The translations under genes were made by a program, and so were the position numbers. 64,000 nucleotides of DNA from Membranipora membranacea (Eukaryota > Bryozoa > Gymnolaemata > Cheilostomatida > Membraniporidae), in the NCBI GenBank assembly GCA_914767715.1, contig OU612068.1, forward strand, positions 32,984,001 through 33,048,000, written 5' to 3'. Shown in pieces: positions 28,101 to 39,118 of the stretch. How positions within the stretch are numbered: the first letter of the stretch is position 1; every line of letters begins with the position of its first letter. Under the pieces are notes generated by a model. That model had not been told where the DNA came from, did not search any database, and worked only from the letters and a program-made list of their open reading frames with translations.

Positions 28101-31100
28101 AGATATTGCAGCCTAGCCCCTAAGGCAACTGGTATTTCGCGGCCCATGCTTCGGGATGTGGCGTGTGATATGACATCTGATTTTAATCAACCTGATATGA
28201 GGAGGACTGGTAAACTATCCCTTCGTGATCAATAACATTCATTCTTTTACAGAATCTTGAGGAAAATATTGAGCTCACCAAGATTAAAATAGAGAGAGCT
28301 GAGAAGTTGATCTCTGGTTTGGGAGGAGAGAAGGTTCGGTGGACAGAGAATGTTGAGAGCTTATCGGACACGTATGATAATATTGTAGGCGATGTGTTGC
28401 TGTCAGCTGCAGTAGTGGCTTATCTAGGTCCATTTGAGCTAGCTTACAGACAGGTTAGTCCTTGTGTATCTTACTTCTCTTTGGTAGATTGGATTGACTT
28501 TTCCTATAAAACCCTTGTATTTTTTAAGTTCCTGTAGTTAATTGGTGAATGCATCATGAGTTGACAATAATACTAAATTTAAAAGATTATGAAGCTTGAA
28601 TTACTTTTTGTATTGATTAGACAGTACTACACGAGTGGTATGAGATGTGTGTTGAGAAGGAGATACCGGTTAACGATAACTTCTCACTTATAAATACTCT
28701 GGGAGATCCAGTCAAAATAAGAGATTGGCAGATAGCTGGACTACCTGTGGATAGCTTCTCAATAGATAACGGTACTATTAAAATGATTCAACTGCGATAG
28801 TTATGGTGATATGTTAATCTTAACTCAAGGGTGGTGTACTCCTGACTCAATAGCCAATTCCATACCATCATTGCCATACTAAAATTTTTATCGATAGCTG
28901 ATTCTTCCCCTACAAAAATATTCCATGTACGCTTTTGCCAAGGAGTACTCCTTGCTTTCGCCATTCATATGAGTTATCCGTGCGTAGTATGTATTGTATC
29001 TGGTACTGATATCCTTCCTTGCCCCATTTCAAGGAATCATTGTGGATTCAGCCAACCGCTGGCCTCTGATGATAGATCCACAGGGACAGGCTAATAAATG
29101 GGTCAAGAACATGGAGAAAGTCAATAAGTTAGCTGTTATAAAGCTATCAGATAATAACTACACAAGAGCCCTGGAAAACTGTCTGCAGGTAAGATTAAAG
29201 AGTGACTGTAGTGGTAATTAATAACCTATAGATGGTAAATCCGTGGAAAATATCACTTCATAATGTTAATCAGATAGATGCTGGTATAGTGTTCCTTCAA
29301 TATGAGATTGCGACTGTTTGTTTCAGTATATAACTTTTGTTTATAGATACTGATTTGAAAATAATATTTGATATTGTATTATCTTATATTGTAGTTTGGT
29401 AATCCTTGTCTTCTGGAGAACGTAGAGGAGGAACTTGATCCTATTCTTGAGCCCATACTGCTGAGACAGACCTTTAAATCAAGCGGTGTAGATTATATCA
29501 AAGTAGGCGATCAGATTGTGGAGTATAGTCAAGATTTCAAACTCTACATCACAACGTCATTGAGGAACCCTCATTATCTGCCTGAAATATCTGTCAAGGT
29601 AAAACATTTCACCATTAACACGATCATGTCAAACCATCAAATCTCATCACAACTGGGTAAAAGTTCTACATATTCAGCTTCATCATGTGGTCCATTTGAT
29701 TGAGTTGAGCTCCTGTCACATCCCCATTTCGATTTCAATTATGGCAATATCTCATTCGTTTACAAGATTATTTTGTGACAATTATTAAATCTATTCTGTT
29801 GAACTGGCTCTGGAGTCTGGGTTTTACTTGTTAGGTGACTCTGCTGAACTTTATGATCACTCCCCTGGGTTTGGAGGATCAGTTGCTGGGTATCGTAGCA
29901 GCTAAAGAGAAGCCTTCACTGGAAGAAAAGAAGAATGAGCTCATCCTAGAGGGAGCTTCAAACAAACGCAAACTTAAAGAGATCGAGGATAAAATTCTGG
30001 AGGTGCTCTCTTCCTCTCAGGTCAGTAAATCAACCTGCTCAAAATTGATACAGCTTGTGGCAGGTTATGAAACTGCCTCATTACAACCAGGAGAGGCAAT
30101 TTGAAATTTTGTGATAGTCACTGATGTGTACTATGAGTAATCAGTTCGATGCTCTAGTATATTTTATTCGCTTGTTTTATAAGCTACACATTCACCTTTA
30201 TCATAACATCGGTGTCACATAAGTCATTAGTGTATTTGTTTATGAATTTCTCAATTCTCTTAGAATTATGCAAAAATATTGTGGCTATTTTTCCATCTTA
30301 CAGGGAAACATATTGGAAGATGAAGCAGCAATCAATATTCTATCCTCCTCAAAGATCCTCTCAGAGGAGATTTCTCGTAAGCAGGAGATTACATCGCGTA
30401 CTGAGAAGGAGATCGATGAAACTCGATCTGGATATAAGCCTGTCGCTAAACATGGGAGTATCCTCTTCTTCACTATATCAGACCTCGGCAATATAGATCC
30501 TATGTATCAATACTCCCTCAACTGGTTCATCAATCTTTTCATGCAGGTAAGTTACTCTCCACATTCACAAATATTGCTCGCAAAAATATCCCAATTATCA
30601 TTATAGAGCCTACCACGTTTCACTTTATACGCCTTAAAACACCTTTATACAGCAGACTTCTCTAGACCATTCCACAATTGAGAGTTCTGATACATCCAAT
30701 GACAGGTTTTAATTGAGACTGGCTAACCTATTGTAACACACTATTTCAGGCCATCAATAACAGTGAGAAGTCGTCAGATTTGGATTGTCGTATCGCTGCT
30801 CTGAATAACTACTTCACCTACAGTATATACCAGAATATCTGCCGATCACTGTTTGAGAAGGATAAATTACTGTTCTCCTTCATACTGTGTGTCAGTCTTC
30901 TCAAAGGAAAGTTAGTAACTGATTTCATAAGGATAGTATGTACAACAAACCTGTCAGACATTTTTTTACAAAATTTGTTGCGGCAGTTTCACGTTTTAGT
31001 CCAATCCAGGACTCATTTCCATTGCTAGATAACAAAATAGTTCAACAAACTGCTACAATGTCCCCCTTATATTACTCTTGGTTACAATTATTTAACACAA

Positions 31101-34100
31101 TTTATCATGTTGCATAGGGGAACTATTGATGACAGAGAATGGAGATTCTTACTGACAGGAGGCGTCGCATTAGATAATCCATATTTAAATCCCGCCCCTG
31201 AATGGCTGAGTGATAAGTCATGGGCGGAGATAGTTAGATGTTCTGATCTTCCAGCTTTTAAAGGCTTCATGCATGCCTTCAAGGATAAGGTAAGAAACTA
31301 CGCCTATAATATACATAAACACTAGTGATACTCCCATATTATTGTTTGTACCAAAAATCCATTAAAGGAGTTAGCTTATACATCTGTGAGTGGAAATAAC
31401 CTTGATTGTAATCATAATAATAATAATGTTTGATTTTTAGCTGAACGAGTGGCAAAAGTATTACGAATGTACCACACCGCACACTGAGCCTCTTGTTGCC
31501 CCCTGGGATAAGATGAGTCATATGCAGAAACTAATCGTGCTCAGAGTTCTTAGACCTGATAAGGTAATGATGTCATCACAACCAAGGATCACACTTTATT
31601 TTTCTCTATTTCAAGCTGTTAACTTTCGATGCGAGGAACCATCAAATACCCATACATCTTGCAATGAAAGCTTACGTCATGAGTTTTGGCAGGTTCTACT
31701 TTTAGAAAACAGACCAACATAACATGACAAGACTCTCTGCATGTAATCTTTATTGATAACTTCGCTCAAAATATGATAGATGGACCATTGGATGAGGATA
31801 TTTTGGTAACTTTTCATATATGCTTCATGTCGTATCTCTGTAGGTTGTCCCAGCTGTGCAGGATTATATTGTGAAGAACTTAGGGGCGGAGTTTGTAGAG
31901 CCGCCCACATTTGACATTTCCGTCTCATTTGCGGATTCCATGTATTTCACTCCTCTCATATTTGTACTTTCACCTGGAGCCGACCCTATGGCAGGGCTGT
32001 ACAAGTTTGCTGAAGAAAAAGGTAGGTCATTATCTGCTGACAAAAAGTGGTGAAATTCAGCAGCACATTTGAAATATCATTTTGTTATTAAATCCCTGAA
32101 ATAATTACTTTAACTGCTCTAAAAATTGCTTGGACAGCCCTTATAATTCATATTTTTATGTTTTGGTTCAGGCATGATATATGTTTTGCTTTGCTACTAG
32201 AGAAATTAGAACATGATACCACCGTATTCAGAGTTTACAATGCACTCACAAAATTGATCTGTTTCACTGTTTCATTGATGTGTCCATAACTTTGTGTTTG
32301 TTACTAACTCAGGGAAAATCACACGGGCAAATAAGCCTGAAATAGTTGCACCCTCAGCCAATAAAATGCTGAGTAAGGAGCAAGGCGAAGTAGAAATGCT
32401 ACAGAGTATGTCATAAAACATTCTATAAGTAAACCCCGATCGTTAGTAGAGAAGCTAGTTACCTTATTTATTAGACACCACCTTGATCATGCTTAACTAA
32501 CTGCTCAAAACTGCAAAATATTTAGTACCGAGCTTGCTGCAAATGAATAGCTATTGTAATACATGTTACCTCAATAGATTGATTCTAGAGCTGACTACAT
32601 TTTTCTTAATCCTTTTCAGATCATGGTACAGTGTTTGATCCTCTTTACCCGTTGAAGTGCAGTTTTTTCAGCTATGAAATGTCTGCTTCTTCTTTTCTTC
32701 GCTAGAACTGTGTTACTTCTATCCTCTCATTCTTATGATAAAATATATTTACTATTGTGTTGCGTACCAGCCATAACTTTCTTTTAGAATTATAATGATG
32801 ACTTTGATTTGATTTGGAAATATATGATTATATTTTATGCCGCTGACCCCGTTCTTCTCTTTTTCTAGGTATGGCTGGCTCAAATCTACAAACAATATCC
32901 CTCGGTCAGGGTCAAGGTCCAATAGCTGAGCAGATGATTCTCAAGGTATTTACCACTTTTCTTTCCGACAACTGTAATTAAACAAACGTTTTCAGTATTG
33001 CAGCTAAATGGATACACTTGCTCTCGCATAACTATCATTCTTTTAACCATCATCCTACGTATGCTGACTTTCCGGTGTTATTTATTTTAGGCTATAGAGA
33101 CAGGCACTTGGGTGGTCTTACAGAACTGCCACCTGGCTGCTTCTTGGCTCGGAGAGTTAGAGAGAATATGTGAGACTGTCATCACTGACGCACAAAAAAC
33201 TAAACCGGACTTTAGACTTTGGCTGACCAGTTACCCTTCTCCTGCATTCCCTGTGACTGTGCTACAAAATGGTGTCAAGATGACCAACGAACCTCCTAAA
33301 GGTTGGTCCGCCTTGGAGCTCATTGCATTGTTTAGTTGTGACATTGAGAAAGACTGGGGCTGAGATGCTAAGCCTCGCTGTACATTGTGGACTCATAGAA
33401 GAAGCGGTAGCTCAAAATAGACTATCTGGCCATTTCAAGATGTTGTAATTGATACCAGTTACCACGCTTCAGTAGTTCCCTGGTGCTGCGGTAACCCTGT
33501 AACTTCTTGTACCTCTGGGAAGGCTGTTTCATTGGTTAATTGATCTGGCTTGTTAACAGTCTTTCTGGCGCATTTCAAAGTTACTTGCACTCAGATTAAC
33601 CAAAATTTGATCATTATCATTTGAATAATCAGTAGATCCATAAAATGTAAACATTTTGTCTTTGCAGGCCTGAGGGCAAACCTGCTCAGATCTTACCTGA
33701 ATGATCCAATATCTAACCCTGAGTTCTTCGAAGGATGCAGTAAACCTCAAGTGTTTAAGAAGCTGTTGTTTGGTCTCTGCTTCTTCCATGCCTTAGTACA
33801 GGAGAGAAGAAAGTTTGGTCCTCTTGGCTGGAATATTCCGTATGAGTTCAACGAGTCGGACCTGAGAATCAGTACCAGACAGTTAGAGGTGAATATATTA
33901 AGCACAAACAATGAGACCAACTTATCACCGATTCAGTGTATTACAATCTTGGCTCTGACCTAACAATTTTATTTTCTTTTTTCATAGCTATTGCATGCTG
34001 CTTATCTTTACGTTCACTTCTGGTTTTCATTGAAAAATGGAAGTCGAAGTTAATCGTGTGAGCTTTATTAACTATATAGATGTTTATTGACGAGTATGAT

Positions 34101-37100
34101 GATCCTCCACTCACTGCTCTCACATATCTAACTGGACAATGTAACTACGGAGGTAGAGTCACTGACGAGAGAGACAGGAGACTAATACTAAGTATCCTCG
34201 GTAAGTTAACTTCAGTAGAAGGCTGTAGTCTGTACTTACTTATTGATTCGACTCTGTTTATCGTAGCATCACAAGTAGGCTCCTGTGAAAATACTTCTAT
34301 GGTTGTTTGCAGGTATATTCTATCATGAGAAGACGATATGGGATGATGAATACAAGTTTTCAGAGAGTGGGTTGTACAGTGCTCCTCCTGTTGGAGCTTA
34401 TGATACTTATCTATCTTATATCAGATCTTTACCACAGACTCCGCACCCTGAGGTAATGATCTAACGTACCTCTTAACTGCAGTCTGATCACTGTGAATCA
34501 GACGGCAGACAGAATAGTTTTGCACTCAAACTTATTTTGAGTTGCTTACTTAGCAGTGACCAACCATTCACTCTCTACGCTTAAAAAATTCAACTGGTTC
34601 CCTTCTAAGTTGTTTCAAAGAAATATCCAGTATATTGAACAGCAATTATTTTAATTCCGTTTTTTATTTTTGCTGCTAACGTCAGCTTCAAATTCTCCTT
34701 CAACAGGTGTTTGGTCTGCATGAGAATGCTGACATATCTAAAGATCAGCATGAGACTCAGCAGCTGTTTGATGGGATCTTACTAACTCTGCCCAGACAGG
34801 TATGTATATACAGAATATACTACGAGCTCAGAGTCAGCATGTTACATTGTTATAGTTCCAACTTGTTTTAAATAAATCATGGAGTTAAAATTTGTTCTTT
34901 CTGCTGCATATGGAGTCACTACCCCTTGACTAGATTTCTGGTTACCACAGGGTGTCCACAGGAACACCACAAAAAACTTTCTTGCATTGCTACCGGTCCC
35001 CTCTCGCCCGAAGAGAAGACATCACATACGCAGCTCATGCTTCCAATGAGTCTTAAACAATTGCAATTTTGTGTTGCAATTGGGATTTGCAACACAAAAT
35101 TATACACTTTTGGTTCAACTCAGTAGCTTTCCAACGTTATATGATATGTTGAAATTTGGATCGCTCATTAACATAACCTTTACCATGTCCATTGCATGTA
35201 GGTTTTATTTTACCATTGCTTTTGAAATAACAGCTGTCACAATAATGATGATACTGATTATAGTAGGTTAACCTATTACATAATGATATACTGACTCTTA
35301 CAGTGCACTGCTACTTTCTGTTTAGACAACCATTCAGAGCGGCAGCAGGGTCAAGGTTAAATATTAGTCTCTGATTTTGCTCTTCTTGCATTTTGTCTCC
35401 TCTTTAACTGTTTATAACTGGCTAGATGCATTGCATGCCTATATCTGTCTGACTGCCTAAGCGCATCTATATTCCTGTTCTGCTTTGTTGAGCTGTTCTG
35501 ACTACCAGCTAAACTCTGCTTTCCAGAAATCTATCAATTATTACAAAAACGAAGTTTAAATTGTTTGTGAGTATCCATGGGACCTCTAAGTTTCAATGAT
35601 ATGTAACAATGTGAATTATTTTTGGCTACTGGTAGAAAATAACAACTATAAAGTTTGATTTAACTTGCCACCATTGCGGGTAGTTCCCATTTTACGGGTG
35701 TGCAGCCAGCTAGAAAGATCTATGTTAAACCCATAAAAAACATATAAGTATTAATATGTTTATGGTCAAACCTCTGATAACATATTTTGTAGACTTGGTG
35801 GTGATTTATCCTATGATATTCCGCTGTCTCTCCTGTTTGAATGAATGTACCTTGCCTTTCAGTTTTCCTGACTTTTATGCTCCATGTTTTATGTTAACAT
35901 TGCTAGCTTCTCTGGTGTGATCTTCATTATTCCATGATAATACAAAGAGATGTAGTAGGTAGCACATTTGGGTTGTGTTTTTCGGAGGTAGTATGTAGGA
36001 AACACAAACAAAGCTCTTCTTCCAGACAAATAGATTAACCAGTTACTGTTAGCTGATCAGGTAGTTGCTGCATGAGCTTGTGATGAATAAAACAGGTTTT
36101 GGGATAGTTATAGTATTGTTTAATCACATATTGACAAAGCCCTCATATTGTTTTAGACTGGAGGAACAGGTAAATCCTCACAGGATGTCATCGATGAGCT
36201 GGCTCAGGATATATTATCTAAGCTACCTCAACCCTTCAACCTGGACGAAGTAAAGGTAACATCATCTTATCTCTTCTCATCATCCGACATTAGCTGTGTT
36301 TACAGACCCATTTTGTTCACTCATAATAGGAATATGTATATTTATGAAACACTCAGCCTGTTTCAGTGAGCGCTAAATTACTCTCAATTTCGTGACTCTT
36401 GCTTATTATAGACTAAGTTCCCAGTATTGTACGAGGAGTCTATGAACACAGTCCTGATACAGGAGCTGATACGTTTCAATCGTCTCACTAAAGTGATCAG
36501 ATCGAGTCTCAGTGATATACAGAAAGCTATCAAAGGTCTAGTTGTGATGTCATCAGACCTGGAGGAAGTGTTTGACAGCATGATGATTGGACGGGTAATA
36601 AATCATAGCTTAGATCACTTTTTTATGCATCCTGAGATACTGCAGCTATGATAACAGACCAAATTGAATTTCGTTAATGGTAAATTTAATTAATTTAACT
36701 TCCACTTGTTTTGAGATTTTTTGCATTTTCTTCATACTGAAATTCATTGGGAATTGTTCACAGATTCAATGATTTTCAGCCAGTCCAGCAAATTTATGTC
36801 TGTGCATATTTTCAACCGACAAGGTATTTTTATCTTTGTTGATGTCCATGTATGTTTATGATTACAATATGTCATTTTCTTTTAGTTACCGGCCTTGTGG
36901 GCGACTAAGTCATACCCAAGTCTGAAACCACTGGGAAGCTACGTCACGGATCTGATCGCCAGACTACAATTTTTTAAGGTAATTAGTTGATCCATTATCC
37001 TCACCTATCTTTAGACTGGAATGTTTCTGAAAGTAAATCACATTCCAACATTATACAGGATCAGTCTTAACAACATCAATTGTGACTTGTTTCATAACAG

Positions 37101-39118
37101 ATTACATACTTAAGCTCTTAATAGACTTTTATGTTTTTGATTTAGACTATGATCCTCATGAAGTGGTAATATTTTTGTTCATTACACAGGATTGGATTAT
37201 AGCTGGCACTTCACCTCCGATATTCTGGATATCTGGGTTCTACTTTACTCAGTCCTTCCTCACTGGAGTCACTCAGAACTACGCCAGAAAATATAAAACT
37301 CCAATTGATTTACTGGGGTTCCAGTTCAACGTCATGTCACAAGAAGTCACCAAGTCACGCAAACCAGTAAGTGACAGTTTATAAAACTTATTAGTGTGAG
37401 GGCTCAAACAGCTGTGAGTGAGAATATGTAGCTGTTTGAACTCTTTGGCAATAAAAATATATGTGTTTGGATGTGTTGGATTGGAGTAATGGGAATTCTC
37501 AGAGAAAAAGTTTTTGTATTTCAGCCTGCTTTGATCCACCTTGTAAAGATGATTATTCTTGCCTGCTGTGTTTACAGCTGCCCCCGCATGCCATCTCTGT
37601 CTTTGTGATATATATTTTTCATTTATCTACCGAATTATTATCAGCCATCATGAATGTTTTTTTAGTACGAGGGCTCAAACAGTTATTGTCATGGATTTTG
37701 GTGCCACAAAATGTCAGATGAAGACTGTTGGAGCCCTTAAACTTATGTTTGTCCTGTCTTGTCCTTATTTGTATTGCATAGTTGTAAGAAAATCTGTGTA
37801 CATCATCCTATCTGCAACCAGGGAGAACGGAACCATTATGCAAACATTTTTCCTGCTGCAACCTGCCTTCAGATAAATTGATACATTATCGTTTGCTACA
37901 CATATGTTATTATTTTAAGTCTGTCCACATGGCCCCTGACATGTTGGAATTGGAAAAACAAACCGAACTACAATCAACCAGACAACATAGGGTTGGTTCA
38001 GCGTTGAGAATACCGGTAATGATGGCTAATTAACTCCTGCCCTTCCTGTGTGTGGACGTTCGATGTTGTTGATTGATCCCATGATTACAATTATTATCCC
38101 CAAAATGAGTTTGTTAAAATTTGAATGTTGTCCTTATTACATCAATATTGTTACTCATAATCCCACAACTGATTGATTTACCTGTTACACTAATTTTAAT
38201 AAAAATTAGGATCCGTGTGACCCTCCTTGTATTAAATATCTGTGATGAAGCCACATTTAATCAAACCAGAATTTTGGATAAATAGAGGGGACAACCCTTG
38301 ACATGTGGTGTGATTTGATTCTAAACCAAACCCCTCGTATTGATGTTGATGTTAAACACTTTACATCGACCACACATTTATTACATAATGTCCACTGTTG
38401 AACATTTAATCAACCTTAGTTATGTATCACATATCCGCCTGTTTACAGAAAGATGGAGCATATGTAGGAGGTTTGTTTATGGAGGGAGCTCGCTGGGACA
38501 GACATGAGCAGAGTATCACAGAGTCTAATCCTAAAGTATTATATGATACAATGCCTGTCATATGGCTACAGCCGGGCAAAAAGTCAGACATTCGACACAA
38601 CTCCTGTTATGAGTGCCCTGGTGAGTAATAATACACTATGATAAAGAAATTCTCAGAACACATATGCACGTGATTACTGCTGAGCCAATATTATTATCAC
38701 TGGTGGTTGATAAGAAAATGCTACTAAATAAGACACAGACCCTGAAACTACATCACACCTGGTGGAGCTATTGGGATAAATCGACAGAATTGATTTTTTT
38801 CATTATTGCAGCTTCAAAATCCCATACCCAAGATGCCATGTTTAGACATCTTTTGTCACGAATCATGAAAATATTGTTAGGCATTTGGGAGTTGTCATCA
38901 CAGTATCACAGATAAAGCAACTCCTAAATTAGTAAACCATTGTATATTGGACAATTGTATTTTTCTTTGTAGTTTATAAGACAAGTGCAAGAAGAGGTAC
39001 ACTTTCCACCACAGGTCATAGTACTAACTATGTACTAGAGATATTCCTACAGACAAAGAAACCTGCCTCTCACTGGATAAACAGGGGAGTGGCTCTTCTG
39101 TGTCAACTCGATGACTAG
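773..39118 (+). CDS. DNAH7-like: Axonemal inner-arm dynein heavy chain (DNAH3/7/12 group), 5' end missing
   Basis: This is the motor subunit of a monomeric inner dynein arm. It hydrolyses ATP to slide outer-doublet microtubules in motile cilia and flagella. I joined about 80 exons with consistent splice phases, giving 12,579 coding bases (about 4192 residues plus stop) against roughly 4000-4100 for human DNAH7 and DNAH3. Order: low-complexity N-terminus, tail, linker ([15 protein letters not shown] at exon 11747-11886), AAA1-AAA4, stalk, AAA5, AAA6, C-terminal domain. P-loops are GPAGTGKT (AAA1), GDPIGGKS (AAA2), GPTGTGKS (AAA3) and GIGGSGRQS (AAA4). The C-terminus contains [19 protein letters not shown] and stops at TAG 39116-39118. 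Assignment to the 3/7/12 group rests on remembered family sequence (for example GPPIGKK, NNVSS-type stalk tip and LPRQTGG-GKSSQ); choosing among the three needs a tree. No ATG opens the first exon seen. Exon coordinates are given in the domain entries. Confidence 0.93.
2121..2220. repeat. Decamer tandem array (gactcacctg)
   Basis: Ten head-to-tail 10-bp units lie in the dynein intron 1770-2336. Seven units are exact gactcacctg, two carry gactctcctg and one carries gactcagctg. Seven units therefore contain CACCTG and one CAGCTG, both E-box forms. A run of three agtaaac units follows just downstream, near 2235-2256. Confidence 0.97.
7499..13099 (+). other. Dynein tail end and linker exons
   Basis: Exons: 7499-7634, 7872-7977, 8273-8477, 8735-8813, 8999-9123, 9416-9546, 9735-9930, 10159-10353, 10659-10847, 10985-11086, 11203-11430, 11747-11886, 12102-12260, 12468-12696, 12956-13099. 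This is the linker that swings across the AAA ring. Family signatures include [47 protein letters not shown] and [11 protein letters not shown]. The join 7634/7872 is provisional: a stronger-looking acceptor at 7900 would put a stop in frame after the phase-1 donor, so I used gag at 7871. Confidence 0.88.
7743..7787. repeat. Intronic hairpin
   Basis: An inverted repeat lies in the dynein intron 7635-7871. Agaccatagac on the left pairs with gtctatggtct on the right, with a nested ttgtaa/ttacaa pair inside. It may be a remnant of a small MITE or simply a stable stem in the pre-mRNA. Confidence 0.7.
13337..15727 (+). other. Dynein AAA1, the main ATPase site
   Basis: Exons: 13337-13484, 13905-14054, 14277-14434, 14588-14731, 14896-15013, 15269-15435, 15584-15727. 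The start of AAA1 reads [12 protein letters not shown], followed by the Walker [11 protein letters not shown] (exon 14277-14434), Walker B ACFDEFNR (exon 14588-14731) and the [10 protein letters not shown] segment (14896-15435). All residues expected for ATP binding and hydrolysis are present, so this site should be active. Confidence 0.95.
15941..17857 (+). other. Dynein AAA2
   Basis: Exons: 15941-16105, 16531-16665, 16861-17000, 17287-17466, 17609-17857. The Walker A is [11 protein letters not shown] (in 16531-16665). It is followed by [33 protein letters not shown] and [18 protein letters not shown], all characteristic of axonemal dyneins. AAA2 in this family binds nucleotide without being the main hydrolytic site. 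Confidence 0.94.
18234..18367 (+). other. Acidic inter-AAA2/AAA3 exon of dynein
   Basis: This exon encodes about 45 residues joining AAA2 to AAA3. It contains [19 protein letters not shown] followed by a Ser/Pro/Ala-rich run. Human DNAH7, as I remember it, has a shorter acidic linker here (a run of Glu), so position and charge are conserved but the Asp run is extended. The frame enters in phase 2 and leaves in phase 1, consistent with both neighbours. Confidence 0.85.
18997..22781 (+). other. Dynein AAA3
   Basis: Exons: 18997-19144, 19288-19435, 20098-20336, 20618-20767, 21446-21665, 21963-22076, 22230-22403, 22629-22781. Walker A is [12 protein letters not shown] (20098-20336) and Walker B is [10 protein letters not shown] (20618-20767). 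The sensor region reads [19 protein letters not shown] (21446-21665). [11 protein letters not shown] and [14 protein letters not shown] follow. AAA3 gates the motor cycle, and its ATP-handling residues look intact. Confidence 0.94.
22980..24979 (+). other. Dynein AAA4 and base of stalk
   Basis: Exons: 22980-23211, 23511-23704, 24098-24289, 24493-24647, 24838-24979. Walker A is [12 protein letters not shown] (22980-23211). The Walker B area reads [15 protein letters not shown] (23511-23704). [18 protein letters not shown] and [15 protein letters not shown] lead into the stalk. The exon 24838-24979 ends at a weak donor (gtgctt). Confidence 0.94.
23283..23398. repeat. Fold-back element in dynein intron
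   Basis: A nearly continuous inverted repeat of about 115 bp is centred near 23341. The inner arm tgtttgtggcataacaaaca is matched by its perfect complement, and an outer imperfect pair (cctaag...ctgcaa with ttgcag...ctaag) extends it. It fills much of the intron 23212-23510. No protein-coding capacity was seen. Confidence 0.85.
26281..27464. mobile_element. MITE-like element with about 63-bp inverted repeats
   Basis: The dynein intron 26169-27520 carries a sequence beginning cggtaactgtaaattgctga at about 26293 and again at about 26574, with its reverse complement at 27376-27439. The first two copies also share downstream sequence (cctgttggcacctaata at about 26435 and 26717), so the left end looks tandemly duplicated with a period of about 280 bp. 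The outermost bases read cagta on the left and tactg on the right, which recalls pogo-type Tc1/mariner ends, but I see no clear target duplication. No transposase frame is present, so the element would be non-autonomous. Confidence 0.75.
27942..28200 (+). mobile_element. tRNA-derived SINE
   Basis: The head resembles a tRNA. A box-A-like tagctcagttgg starts at 27952 and a box-B-like ggttcgaatcc near 28006, with a TpsiC stem gtggg/cccac around ttcgaat. The anticodon arm is expanded (ccttca...tgaagg) and the acceptor stem does not pair, so it is not a working tRNA gene. About 170 bp of unrelated body sequence follows. It lies in sense orientation in dynein intron 27677-28252. The 3' boundary is estimated. 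Confidence 0.8.
28621..30546 (+). other. Dynein AAA5
   Basis: Exons: 28621-28771, 29034-29188, 29395-29598, 29835-30020, 30304-30546. Signatures are [15 protein letters not shown] (28621-28771), [20 protein letters not shown] (29034-29188), [15 protein letters not shown] (29395-29598) and [15 protein letters not shown] (29835-30020). AAA5 has no functional P-loop in this family, and none is seen here. Confidence 0.93.
34800..36156 (+). other. Long dynein intron between AAA6 and C-terminal exons
   Basis: This is a 1357-bp intron. It contains a hairpin at 35065-35101 (aattttgtgttgcaa with its perfect complement) and a possible in-frame 30-nt micro-exon at 35326-35355. Family sequence joins LPRQ directly to TGGTGKSS across the intron, so no exon is required. 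Confidence 0.75.
35065..35101. repeat. Perfect 15-bp-arm hairpin
   Basis: The arm aattttgtgttgcaa and its exact complement are separated by about 7 bases, within dynein intron 34800-36156. No coding role is visible. Confidence 0.85.

Larger units (their letters stand above)
25229..28453 (+). other. Dynein stalk coiled coil and microtubule-binding domain
   Basis: Exons: 25229-25411, 25600-25758, 25899-26168, 27521-27676, 28253-28453. The outgoing helix (25229-25758) and the returning helix (27521-28453) are heptad-like and rich in Glu, Lys and Ala. The microtubule-binding tip is mostly in exon 25899-26168, with [19 protein letters not shown] and [19 protein letters not shown]. The intron 26169-27520 contains a MITE-like element and the intron 27677-28252 a tRNA-derived SINE, both placed within the stalk-coding part. 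Confidence 0.94.
30750..39118 (+). other. Dynein AAA6 and C-terminal domain
   Basis: Exons: 30750-30910, 31118-31289, 31441-31563, 31844-32021, 32313-32405, 32869-32945, 33091-33301, 33668-33888, 34080-34200, 34313-34452, 34707-34799, 36157-36255, 36412-36594, 36886-36978, 37190-37366, 38449-38620, 38973-39118. Signatures include [101 protein letters not shown] and [10 protein letters not shown]. The 93-nt exon 32313-32405 is not part of the usual family sequence (see findings). Confidence 0.93.
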
